This document shows, in pieces, positions 1-6,800 of a stretch of DNA of 27,018 nt. Both the position numbers and the translations under genes were made by a program. Numbering within the stretch: the stretch's first letter is position 1; the number at the start of each line of letters is the position of its first letter. The stretch covers positions 1 to 27,018 of the forward strand of contig JAPLUA010000289.1 of NCBI GenBank assembly GCA_026397855.1. Reading direction: 5' to 3'. Below the pieces are notes generated by a model, which worked only from the letters and a program-made list of their open reading frames with translations, did not search any database and was not told the origin of the DNA. The DNA is from Verrucomicrobiota bacterium (lineage in GTDB: Bacteria > Verrucomicrobiota > Verrucomicrobiia > Limisphaerales > UBA8199).

Positions 1-2028
1 ATCGGTTTCGCCACCCTGCGCAAGGACGGCTTTGCCTCGCTGAATGCGGGGGCGACCGCCGGAACCCTGCTCACAAAGCCGATCACCAACGCCTCAGGGG
101 CGCTGCAAGTCAACTGCCTCGCCACGGGCGGCTCACTCAAGGTCGAGGTCCTGGACGCAAGCAGCAACGTAATCCCGGGCTATTCCCAGGACGACTGCAT
201 CGCCTTAACCAGCGACAGCGTCGCCCAAACCGTGGCGTGGGCCACCCATCCCCTGCTCCCGGCTGGCGAAACGGCAATCAGCTTGCGCTTCATTCTCCAG
301 AATGCCTCGCTCTATTCATTCATGGCGGGGCAATCGGCCGTGCTGGTGGACGTGCCGACCATCAGCCAGCAGCCAGCAAGCCGGGTGATCCCGCCGGGAG
401 GCTCCACCACCTTTTCCGTCGTCGCCTCCGCCATCAGCCCGCTCGCCTACCAGTGGCAGAAGAATCAGGTCAACCTGTCCGATGGCGGGCATTATTCAGG
501 CTGCGCGTCGGGCACGCTGCGGGTCGCGGGCGCGGACAGCGCCGACGTGGCGGCTTACCGGTGCGTGGTCACAAACGCCGCTGGCCGGGCGACCAGCAGC
601 CCGGCAACGCTGGCGGTGGTATCGGATGCCTTCGCCTCGCTTTCTGTCACCCAGGTTCCCCTCCTCGCAGGCGACACAAGCAACGAGGCGCGCGCCATTA
701 CCCTGGACGGCAGGTACGTGGCGGGGCTGTCCGGAACAAACAACGGGTTTTTCTACGACTCAGCCAGCAACACGGTTGTCCGCCCGGTGAGTTCCGATGG
801 CGCCGCCGCCCAAATCCTGACCGGCGTGGGCTACCGCACCGATTCGAGCCAGGTTCCACCCCAAACCCAAATCGTTCTCTCCGGCCTTGCCGCCAACAAC
901 GGACGGTTTACGGCCTGGATGACCGCCAACCGGGGTGCAACGTGGGCAAACATGGTTCAGTATCCCCTTGCCACCAAGAAGCCAACGATCCCCGCCGCCA
1001 ACAGCCTGGCAGGGAGTGCCTCGGACGTTTTCTACGCAACTTGGACAGACCAAGGCCCCGGGGCAACCGACAACTGGGGGCTGAGGGTCGGCCGCAGCTC
1101 CGGCGCATGGCCGCTGGCACCGATCTGGACCCAGAAGGATGTGCCCAAGGCCGATACCTGCCAGATGAACGCCGTTGCCGGCAACGGGCGGGCCGTCGGC
1201 TGGAGGCGAAGCGGCACCACGCTCGCTTACGCGAATTACGTGGCGGACTGGCAGAACGCCGCCGGGCCGATAATGTGGAACATCTCCGGTCTGGACGGCA
1301 CCACCGCAGGGCAGGCGATGGCCGTCAACGCCAACGGCACCGCCATCTTCGGCATGTCGCCGATGGTCATCTGCGGGGCGACCAATAACCACGGCTACAA
1401 GGCGGGATTCAATCCCACCTACCCCGGCCCCGCAACCCAGCTGAGCACCGGCCGGCTCCCCGACTTTCCCGACACCGCCGGCTCGGTTAACCTCGCGATT
1501 CCCTACGGCTGCACAGCCGACGGCAGATACGTCGTCGGCATGAGCTACCGCGGCATCGAGAAGGCCGTCATCTGGGATACCGGCAATGCCAACCCCACCA
1601 ATTGGACCGTCACCGACCTGACGGACCTCGCGGTAGCCAGCGGCTCGCCCGGCATCTTCGCGCGCCTGGCCCGCGCTTACAGCATCGGCACCAACTCCGC
1701 CGGGAACCTGGTGGTCGCGGGGGTTGGCTACGATACGAACAGCCCCGCCGGCACCCGCGCCTTCCTCATGACCGTTTCCGCGCCATCCGCCCCGGTCATT
1801 TCGCGCCCGATCGTGACCATCTCCGGCTCCTGCGCCACCGGCTACACGTTCAGCTTCCTCAGCGCCGCCAGCCTGAGCGTGATGTATTACCTCGAATGCA
1901 CAACAAACCTGCCCCCGATCTCCGGCTGGACTCGGGTCGGCGCCACCCCAGGCAACGGCGGCATAACCGGCATCTCCGACCCCCCCCCGCCCGACTCGCG
2001 CCGCTTCTACCGCATCCGCGCCCAATAA
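1..2028 (+). CDS. Secreted Ig-like / HAF-repeat protein, 5' end outside window
   Basis: The frame is open from the first base of the window, so the gene starts upstream; the GTG at 232 is only an internal valine. The visible 675 residues begin with a beta-rich module (DGFASLNAG ... RFILQNASLYSF) that I know from the C-terminal part of PVC-group secreted glycosidase-like proteins. An Ig-like domain follows at about residues 118-205 (PTISQQPAS, YQWQKN, DSADVAAYRCVVTNAAG). About five repeats of the HAF extracellular type come next (DGRYVAGLSG ... FFYD; DGRYVVGMSYRGIEKAVIWD). The tail (YYLECTTNLP ... RRFYRIRAQ) is the short beta module common at the C-terminus of verrucomicrobial secreted proteins. 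The protein is probably extracellular or surface-bound with a binding role; no catalytic motif is visible in this part. Family placement is good, function unknown. Confidence 0.85.
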   Translation: MGFATLRKDGFASLNAGATAGTLLTKPITNASGALQVNCLATGGSLKVEVLDASSNVIPGYSQDDCIALTSDSVAQTVAWATHPLLPAGETAISLRFILQNASLYSFMAGQSAVLVDVPTISQQPASRVIPPGGSTTFSVVASAISPLAYQWQKNQVNLSDGGHYSGCASGTLRVAGADSADVAAYRCVVTNAAGRATSSPATLAVVSDAFASLSVTQVPLLAGDTSNEARAITLDGRYVAGLSGTNNGFFYDSASNTVVRPVSSDGAAAQILTGVGYRTDSSQVPPQTQIVLSGLAANNGRFTAWMTANRGATWANMVQYPLATKKPTIPAANSLAGSASDVFYATWTDQGPGATDNWGLRVGRSSGAWPLAPIWTQKDVPKADTCQMNAVAGNGRAVGWRRSGTTLAYANYVADWQNAAGPIMWNISGLDGTTAGQAMAVNANGTAIFGMSPMVICGATNNHGYKAGFNPTYPGPATQLSTGRLPDFPDTAGSVNLAIPYGCTADGRYVVGMSYRGIEKAVIWDTGNANPTNWTVTDLTDLAVASGSPGIFARLARAYSIGTNSAGNLVVAGVGYDTNSPAGTRAFLMTVSAPSAPVISRPIVTISGSCATGYTFSFLSAASLSVMYYLECTTNLPPISGWTRVGATPGNGGITGISDPPPPDSRRFYRIRAQ

Positions 2029-2058
2029 GTAGAAGCCGACGCGCCAAGAAGCAATTTC

Positions 2059-2080
2059 TTGCAATACCAGCGCATTGCAA
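2059..2080. repeat. Short inverted repeat after the Ig/HAF gene
   Basis: TTGCAAT at 2059-2065 and ATTGCAA at 2074-2080 form a perfect 7-bp stem with an 8-nt loop, 31 bases after the stop codon of the upstream gene. No T-tract follows, so a rho-independent terminator is not supported. It could stabilise the 3' end of the transcript or be chance. Confidence 0.3.
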
Positions 2081-2206
2081 ACGCACGGCAGGCGTGTTGC
2101 ATCCTCCCGAGTTCAATCACCTGCCCGCGAACCATTTCAAGCGGTTCGAACTGGCGCAGCACACGTTCACCCACGACAACATCGTTGAACTCGCGCAGAG
2201 CCATCA

Positions 2207-2325
2207 GAGGGCGCTCGCCCTCCCCAGATTGGGCTTTCAAACAGGCTCTGAGGATGTTTGGCGGATTTGGACACCCAAACGGGTAATTCCAAACCTCCCG
2301 GATCAGGCAGCATGAGAGCTGCCGG
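2207..2325. repeat. Diverged copy of the intergenic repeat
   Basis: The stretch GCGCTCGCCCTCCCCAGATT and the following GGGCTTTCAAACAGGCTCTG match, with a few changes, the arm at 2526-2566. They also match the reverse complement of 2432-2474. The similarity resumes downstream: ATTCCAAA then ATCAGGC at about 2287-2310 corresponds to ATTCCAAA then ATCAGGC at about 2578-2600. It is therefore a roughly 100-bp duplication with an inserted or deleted middle. The rest of the 2029-2648 gap shows no credible gene. Confidence 0.6.
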
Positions 2326-2431
2326 TTAGGCGCTGACTGGTATTTCACTCGGTTGGTTGGCACGAAGCGTGCATAGAGCCCCCTCAGAATGCGTTTTCAC
2401 TCGAATATTCCTATGACCGCCGGGCTGGCAC

Positions 2432-2566
2432 TCGGAGCCTGCTTTGAAACCGGGCTTCCAGGAGGGCGAGCGTCCTCGCGAGCCCTGGTTTCCAGTGATT
2501 TCAGGAGATATTGGGGCTCACGAGGACGTTCGCACTCCCCAGGTTGGGTTCTCAAACAGTCTCTTA
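2432..2566. repeat. Large imperfect inverted repeat (REP/GRASSRA-type element)
   Basis: The arm at about 2432-2485 (GCTTTGAAACCGGGCTTCCA, GGAGGGCGAGCGTCCTCGCG) pairs with 2514-2566 (CTCACGAGGACGTTCGCACT, CCCCAGGTTGGGTTCTCAAA) around a centre near 2499. The best block is GCGTCCTCG against CGAGGACG. The spurious translation of the left arm reads GGRASSRAL. I recall that string as a frequent annotation artefact in Verrucomicrobia and relatives, suggesting a dispersed repeat family. It lies between two co-directional genes and could fold into a long hairpin at transcript level or a cruciform in DNA. Confidence 0.7.
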
Positions 2567-2648
2567 ACCGCGCGGCGATTCCAAAGGACTTATCAGGCTC
2601 AGAAGTGCCAGCTCAACACAATTTCTCCCTTGGCCATCTATTAGCATC

Positions 2649-3830
2649 ATGAAACCTGCGACTCGCAAAGACCTTCACGTCGGCTTTCTGGATCATATCC
2701 GGGGCTTTGCCATCCTCTATGTTTTCGTCTTTCACTGCCTTGGCGCGACCTACAAAATGGACCAGTTGGCCTGGAGCGGATGGCTGCGCAGTTGGGATGT
2801 CCCGGGCTCCTTCCTTGCCTTTCTTCCCATCACGTGGGGTTGGGCCGGCGTGCCGATCTTCTTTGTAGTGAGCGGTTTTTGCATTCACCTGGCTTACGCC
2901 AAGAACGAGCGGCAGGGTTTTGGGGGGTTCTTCACCCGCCGGTTTTTCCGAATCTATCCGCCCTATCTTATCGCGCTGCTGTTCTTCGCCTTCATTCTGC
3001 CGTCCACGCGGCTGGCTTTCGACAAGCCCGCGGACCTGTCCCAGTTTCTCTCGCATCTCTTCCTGCTGGAGAACTTGAATTATCGCTGGCTCTTTGAAAT
3101 CAACGGTGCCTTCTGGAGCGTCGCGGTCGAGGTCCAGATCTACCTTCTCTACCCCGCTCTCATCTGGATCGTGCGTCGCCAGGGATGGGCTCGCACACTG
3201 GGCTTTTTGGGCGCGCTGGAACTTCTAATGCGGCTGGCCGCGGGCTATCACTTCACAAGAACTGGTTTCAAGCCACCTTGCTGGTTCATCCACTCGCCGG
3301 TGTTCTTCTGGTTCAGCTGGTCTATCGGCGCCGCCCTGGCTCATGGCTATCTCAATGACACCCTGCCCAGGCTCCCGAAGTGGTCCCTGCGCATTTGCTT
3401 CTTGCTGGTCCTGGCAACCTATGGCGTGAAACCGCTTTCCTATCTTGCGTTCCCAGGCACCTGCCTTCTCACCGCGGGGCTGATTCTCAGGATGCTGAGA
3501 AAGGAGATTTCATGGAATCCACTTCCTGCATTCTTCTGCAATCATCTCCGCACCGTTGGCGTGTTGAGCTACAGCGTTTACCTGATTCATCAGCCCCTGA
3601 TGCATGTCGTTAGGGATCTGGTTCAGGAGTATCTGCCGACGGTCAACACCCAGCCCGTGATTGTCATGGCCATCTGTCTGGTCACCTGGCTGCCGCTTCT
3701 CGGCCTGTCATGGTGCTTCTACCAGTGGGTGGAAATGCCCAGCATCTCCCTTGGCAAATGGTGGATGAGCAGGCGCTCCGCACCCGCATTGAATTCGCTC
3801 AACGCATCAGCACCGGCATTGAATCCATGA
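2649..3830 (+). CDS. Membrane acyltransferase, acyltransferase-3 (OafA/YrhL) family
   Basis: The 393-aa product is an integral membrane protein that in this family transfers an acyl group (often acetyl) from the cytoplasmic side to a sugar of surface polysaccharide or a related acceptor. The N-terminal signature LDHIRGFAILYVFVFHCLG carries the conserved Arg18 and His29. TRRFFRIYPPYLIAL follows the third membrane region, then FWSVAVEVQIYLLYPALIW and, near the C-terminus, LSYSVYLIHQPLM. About ten hydrophobic segments fit the usual topology. The ATG at 2649 lies just before the conserved region and has no clear Shine-Dalgarno sequence. The C-terminus carries a small duplication (SAPALNS / SAPALNP). 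No polysaccharide operon surrounds it, so the acceptor cannot be told. Family assignment is secure. Confidence 0.92.
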   Translation: MKPATRKDLHVGFLDHIRGFAILYVFVFHCLGATYKMDQLAWSGWLRSWDVPGSFLAFLPITWGWAGVPIFFVVSGFCIHLAYAKNERQGFGGFFTRRFFRIYPPYLIALLFFAFILPSTRLAFDKPADLSQFLSHLFLLENLNYRWLFEINGAFWSVAVEVQIYLLYPALIWIVRRQGWARTLGFLGALELLMRLAAGYHFTRTGFKPPCWFIHSPVFFWFSWSIGAALAHGYLNDTLPRLPKWSLRICFLLVLATYGVKPLSYLAFPGTCLLTAGLILRMLRKEISWNPLPAFFCNHLRTVGVLSYSVYLIHQPLMHVVRDLVQEYLPTVNTQPVIVMAICLVTWLPLLGLSWCFYQWVEMPSISLGKWWMSRRSAPALNSLNASAPALNP

Positions 3831-3902
3831 GCCTTTGGGAGACTCTGCCGCGCTCATCCAGCCGCCGGATCACGCCGATGTTCGAAGGCGCCGATCGGCG
3901 TG

Positions 3903-4022
3903 GCCGCTGACCAGCAAAGCCTGCGAACCGCAGTCACGAACGGCACGCTGTATTACCTCGATGCGGCGAACGTCGCCAGCGGTAGGGGCGAGGCGTTCTA
4001 TCGCGTGCGTTTAGTGGAGTGA
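3903..4022 (+). pseudogene. Decayed C-terminal fragment of a secreted protein
   Basis: The frame ending at the TGA at 4020-4022 reads TNGTLYYLDAANV ... EAFYRVRLVE. This is the short C-terminal tail that closes many secreted proteins of this group and resembles the tails of the proteins at 1-2028 and 14583-16643. No start or body of such a gene lies upstream: the frame runs back into the end of the acyltransferase region with no recognisable domain. I read it as the 3' stump of a lost gene. Confidence 0.5.
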
Positions 4023-4041
4023 GTTTGTTTGCAGGTCAGGC

Positions 4042-5391
4042 TCAGCCCTGGAACTGGCCGCGGCTCTCAAGCGCTTTATGCAGGGCATCCTTCACGGCGT
4101 CGAGCCGGGCGGGCAGTTCGATGGGTTGGTTCGCGTGCCGGCTGGGGAACTCCAGCTCCTTCTGGTGATACTTCACCTTCATCTCGACAAACTTCAGCCC
4201 GTGCGCAGTCGAGATCACCACCACGCGCTCCGACTTGTCTATCTTGCCCGCCTTGAGCAGCTTGATCAGTGCGGCCAAAGCCACGCCGGTGTGGGGGCAG
4301 TTGAACATCCCGGTGCGGTCGCCCAGGGCCGCCGCCTCGGCGAGCTCCTCCTCGCTGGCCTGCTCCACGATGCCGTTGAACTGCTTCAGGATGCGGACGG
4401 CTTTCTCGAAGCTGACGGGGTTGCCGATCTGGATGGCGCTGGCCAGCGTCTTTTGGGCCTGGATCGCTTCGAAGACCTCGAAGTTGCGCTGGTAGGCGAG
4501 GTAGAGCGGGTTGGCCCGCTGCGCCTGGGCGACGACAATGCGCGGCAGCTTGGCGATCAGGCCGAGGTCTTTCATCATCAGGAGGCCCTTGCCCAGGGCC
4601 GACACGTTGCCGAGGTTGCCGCCCGGGATGATCATCACATCGGGCACCTCCCAGTCGAACTGCTGGACGATCTCGATGCCGACCGTCTTCTGGCCCTCGA
4701 CGCGCAGGGAGTTCATGGAGTTGGCCAGGTAGAGCGTCGGGTCCTTGGTAATCTCCTGCACCAGCTTCATGCAGCCGTCGAAATCGGTGTCCAGGTAGAG
4801 CACCAGGGATCCGTTGGCCACCGGCTGAATCAGTTGCGCGAGGGAGATCTTGCCGCGGGGGAGCAGGACGATGGATTGGATGCCGGCCGCCGCGCAATAG
4901 GTGGCCAGCGCGGCCGAGGTGTCCCCGGTCGAGGCGCAGGCCACCGCCTTGATGGGCGCGCCCTCGGAGATCATCTGCTTGACCTGGGAGACCAGCACGG
5001 TCATCCCGAGGTCCTTGAACGATCCGCTGTGGGTGTTGCCGCACAGTTTGATCCAGAGATCCTCCACGCCGATGATCTTGCCGAAGCGCTCGGCCCAGAA
5101 CAGGTTGGTGCCGCCTTCGTAGAGGGAGACGATGTTGGCGTCGTCAACCTGGGGCAGGATCCACTCCTTCTTGCCCCAGACACCGGAGCCGAAGGGCCAT
5201 TGGGTGCTCTTGTAGCGATCCTCGAAGAGGCGCATCCAGGCGGCGGCTCCGCGGTTGCCCAGCGCGCCGGTGTCGTGCTGCACCTCCAGCAGCGACTGGC
5301 ATTGCTGGCATTGGTACACGATGGAGTTGAGCGGGTAAGTTGCGCCGCATTGCGGGTTGATACACTGAAAGCAGGCTTGATATGGCATCAT
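4042..5391 (-). CDS. thrC: Threonine synthase
   Basis: The 449-aa PLP enzyme converts O-phospho-L-homoserine to L-threonine and phosphate, the last step of threonine synthesis, in the cytoplasm. It opens with a zinc-ribbon-like segment (Cys7, Cys10, Cys15, then Cys28-x2-Cys31). The PLP lysine is Lys126 in HSGSFKDLGM and the phosphate-binding loop is IIPGGNLGN. Later segments (PVSFEKAVRILKQF, DRTGMFNCPHTGVALAAL) fit threonine synthases of the class with an extended N-terminus. Two adjacent ATGs at 5391 and 5388 can both start it; no strong ribosome site is visible. It follows the unrecognised gene at 5491-6363 by 99 bases on the same strand, which may be chance. Related PLP enzymes such as cysteate synthase share this fold, but the length and N-terminal ribbon favour ThrC. 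Confidence 0.92.
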   Translation of the reverse strand: MMPYQACFQCINPQCGATYPLNSIVYQCQQCQSLLEVQHDTGALGNRGAAAWMRLFEDRYKSTQWPFGSGVWGKKEWILPQVDDANIVSLYEGGTNLFWAERFGKIIGVEDLWIKLCGNTHSGSFKDLGMTVLVSQVKQMISEGAPIKAVACASTGDTSAALATYCAAAGIQSIVLLPRGKISLAQLIQPVANGSLVLYLDTDFDGCMKLVQEITKDPTLYLANSMNSLRVEGQKTVGIEIVQQFDWEVPDVMIIPGGNLGNVSALGKGLLMMKDLGLIAKLPRIVVAQAQRANPLYLAYQRNFEVFEAIQAQKTLASAIQIGNPVSFEKAVRILKQFNGIVEQASEEELAEAAALGDRTGMFNCPHTGVALAALIKLLKAGKIDKSERVVVISTAHGLKFVEMKVKYHQKELEFPSRHANQPIELPARLDAVKDALHKALESRGQFQG

Positions 5392-5490
5392 TTGACGGTC
5401 CGGCGCCGCGCCGCTCCAAGCCTTCAGTGGCTGGCGCCGGCGGCGGCACGATTCAGGACGGGCGCAGGATGGCTTAAGCCGGGGCGCTTT

Positions 5491-6363
5491 TCAAACCTGA
5501 AATCCCTTGCTGACGTATCGTATGCAGGCCGTCTTCGCGTCGCCGAGGTCAACCGCGCATTCCAGCGCCTGCGCCTGCTCAAGAATCGGCATGGCCACTT
5601 CATCGCTCCGCACGGATGCCAGGCACCGCTGCTCCCCGTTGGTTCCGGTCGGGGCGTCGTCGTCTTCTGCGGGGAGTTGCTCCAGGTCGTTCACAAGGTC
5701 CCCGGCGATCCGGTGGCCGATATTGACCAGCCACGACAGGACTTCGTTCCTCGGGCAGCGGAAGATATCCGGGTATAGAAAAATCAGCTCCTGGGGCAGC
5801 ACCGGCAACACAAATGCCTCCGCCGCATGCCAGTCCTTCCGGATCCGCGCGTAATCCTTCACCAGCAGAAGCTTGCGGATTTCGCCAGTCAGGTACGGCT
5901 GCAACGAGCGCAGGAACTTCAGCTCGACGAAATCAACGCGGCCGGTCTGGTTGAAGCGATGCGAGATCTTCACCCTGCCTCTCTGCGAGTTAAAAGCTCC
6001 CTCGTAGCAGGTGGACAGGATCAGATGATCGTAGGCAGATTGAAGTTGCAGCCAGCAGCCGGCGGCCCGGCCGCCGTAGTTTCGCTTGGAGGGCGCCGAC
6101 GCATTCTCCCTGCTTCGCGGTGCGAGCCGTCCCTGGATCTGCAGCAGGCGGCTGAAGTAGTCGCTGGTGGGGGCGAAGTCATTCCGGAGCAGAAACTCCC
6201 GGGCCGAATGGATTTCGGTGTCGTTAACCGGCGGTCCTGCGTGCACTCGAGATTCGAGTTGCTCGATAAGTCCGCGGGCATGTCGCCTATGGTCTTTGGT
6301 AGCCACGATCTGCCCCAAATTTACCCGGGTGGCAGGGGCCGACAACTGTGCGTCTCGATGCAC
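5491..6363 (-). CDS. Unrecognised 290-aa protein downstream of a small HTH gene
   Basis: I do not recognise a family. The frame opens with GTG at 6363 and has no nearby ATG alternative. The N-terminal third is basic and helical (KDHRRHARGLIEQLESRV). The middle has alternating aromatic and charged segments (CWLQLQSAYDHLILSTCYEG, RVDFVELKFLRSLQPYLTGE), then a stretch rich in hydrophobic helices (FVLPVLPQELIFLYPDIFRC). The C-terminal part is acidic (LPAEDDDAPTG). No signal peptide or membrane helix is convincing, so it is likely cytoplasmic. It starts 42 bases after the stop of the HTH gene at 6406-6708 and is probably co-transcribed with it. GC-rich third positions on this strand support coding. 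Confidence 0.6.
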   Translation of the reverse strand: MHRDAQLSAPATRVNLGQIVATKDHRRHARGLIEQLESRVHAGPPVNDTEIHSAREFLLRNDFAPTSDYFSRLLQIQGRLAPRSRENASAPSKRNYGGRAAGCWLQLQSAYDHLILSTCYEGAFNSQRGRVKISHRFNQTGRVDFVELKFLRSLQPYLTGEIRKLLLVKDYARIRKDWHAAEAFVLPVLPQELIFLYPDIFRCPRNEVLSWLVNIGHRIAGDLVNDLEQLPAEDDDAPTGTNGEQRCLASVRSDEVAMPILEQAQALECAVDLGDAKTACIRYVSKGFQV

Positions 6364-6405
6364 ACCCGCGGGCGGGGGCTGTGCCGATGGGGAGGGGGGT
6401 ATTGC

Positions 6406-6708
6406 TCAGCCCAGCCACGGCATTGCCGTGTTCTGGCGGCCCTTGCGTTCGAACTGTTCGTTTTGTTCTCTAGCCTCAGGCTGCGGTATGTGACGAATTC
6501 CCTTCGCGTAGGTGCGCCAGACCGCATTGTGGTCCACCGGTACCCCTCGCTCCTTGAGCCAGTCAGCGATCTCCCGGAGCGTGAACCCCTTCTCGTCCTT
6601 GAGCACCCTTATTGTGTCAAAATAGGCCTCCAGTCCGTGCCGCTGCGGTTCCTTTCGCGCTTCCGCCTGCAACTGCCGCGGGTCTGCCATAAACTCTTCA
6701 GATTCCAT
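6406..6708 (-). CDS. Small helix-turn-helix DNA-binding protein
   Basis: This 100-aa product has a central helix-turn-helix (IRVLKDEKGFTLREIADWL then KERGVPVDHNAVWRTYAKG, about residues 33-70). It resembles the recombinase/resolvase-type HTH used to read short DNA words. The flanks are charged and probably disordered. The ATG at 6708 sits only nine bases from a -10-like element, which would make the transcript nearly leaderless. The in-frame ATG at 6690 (residue 7) has GAAGAG a few bases upstream and is an alternative start. It precedes the 290-aa gene by 42 bases. Four 10-bp-phased repeats overlap its promoter, so it is a candidate autoregulator. DNA binding is inferred from sequence only. 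Confidence 0.65.
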   Translation of the reverse strand: MESEEFMADPRQLQAEARKEPQRHGLEAYFDTIRVLKDEKGFTLREIADWLKERGVPVDHNAVWRTYAKGIRHIPQPEAREQNEQFERKGRQNTAMPWLG

Positions 6709-6717
6709 GGAACGTAA

Positions 6718-6745
6718 TCTATATCAGGCCTTGTAGAACACGCAA
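6718..6745 (-). promoter_or_regulatory. Predicted promoter of the HTH gene
   Basis: On the minus strand TTGCGT (6745-6740) is followed after 16 bases by TATAGA (6723-6718), a reasonable sigma-70-like pair. The -10 box ends nine bases before the ATG at 6708, so the transcript would be leaderless or nearly so. The -35 box overlaps the repeat array at 6735-6780. Confidence 0.45.
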
Positions 6746-6780
6746 GAACAGAATAGAACATCGTGATACTGGACAAGACA
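6735..6780. repeat. 10-bp-phased AGAACA repeats, candidate operator
   Basis: AGAACA occurs at 6735-6740, 6745-6750 and 6755-6760, exactly 10 bp apart. A degenerate AAGACA at 6775-6780 keeps the same phase after one skipped position. On the transcribed strand the unit is TGTTCT. The array overlaps the -35 box and upstream region of the HTH gene, as expected for a protein binding one face of the helix. Confidence 0.5.
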
Positions 6781-6800
6781 CAGTAGCAAGTGGCTGGCCC

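Noticed and set aside
760..2064. 434-aa minus-strand open frame opposite the Ig/HAF protein
   Set aside because: Gly/Ala/Arg-rich shadow; the plus frame has clear domains.
2389..2652. Small proteins reading GRASSRA / EGERPREPW
   Set aside because: They are translations of the inverted repeat and overlap in two frames; no independent sign of coding.
4078..5778. 566-aa plus-strand open frame opposite thrC
   Set aside because: It is the antisense shadow of threonine synthase, favoured by high third-position GC; its translation has no domain and no start signal.
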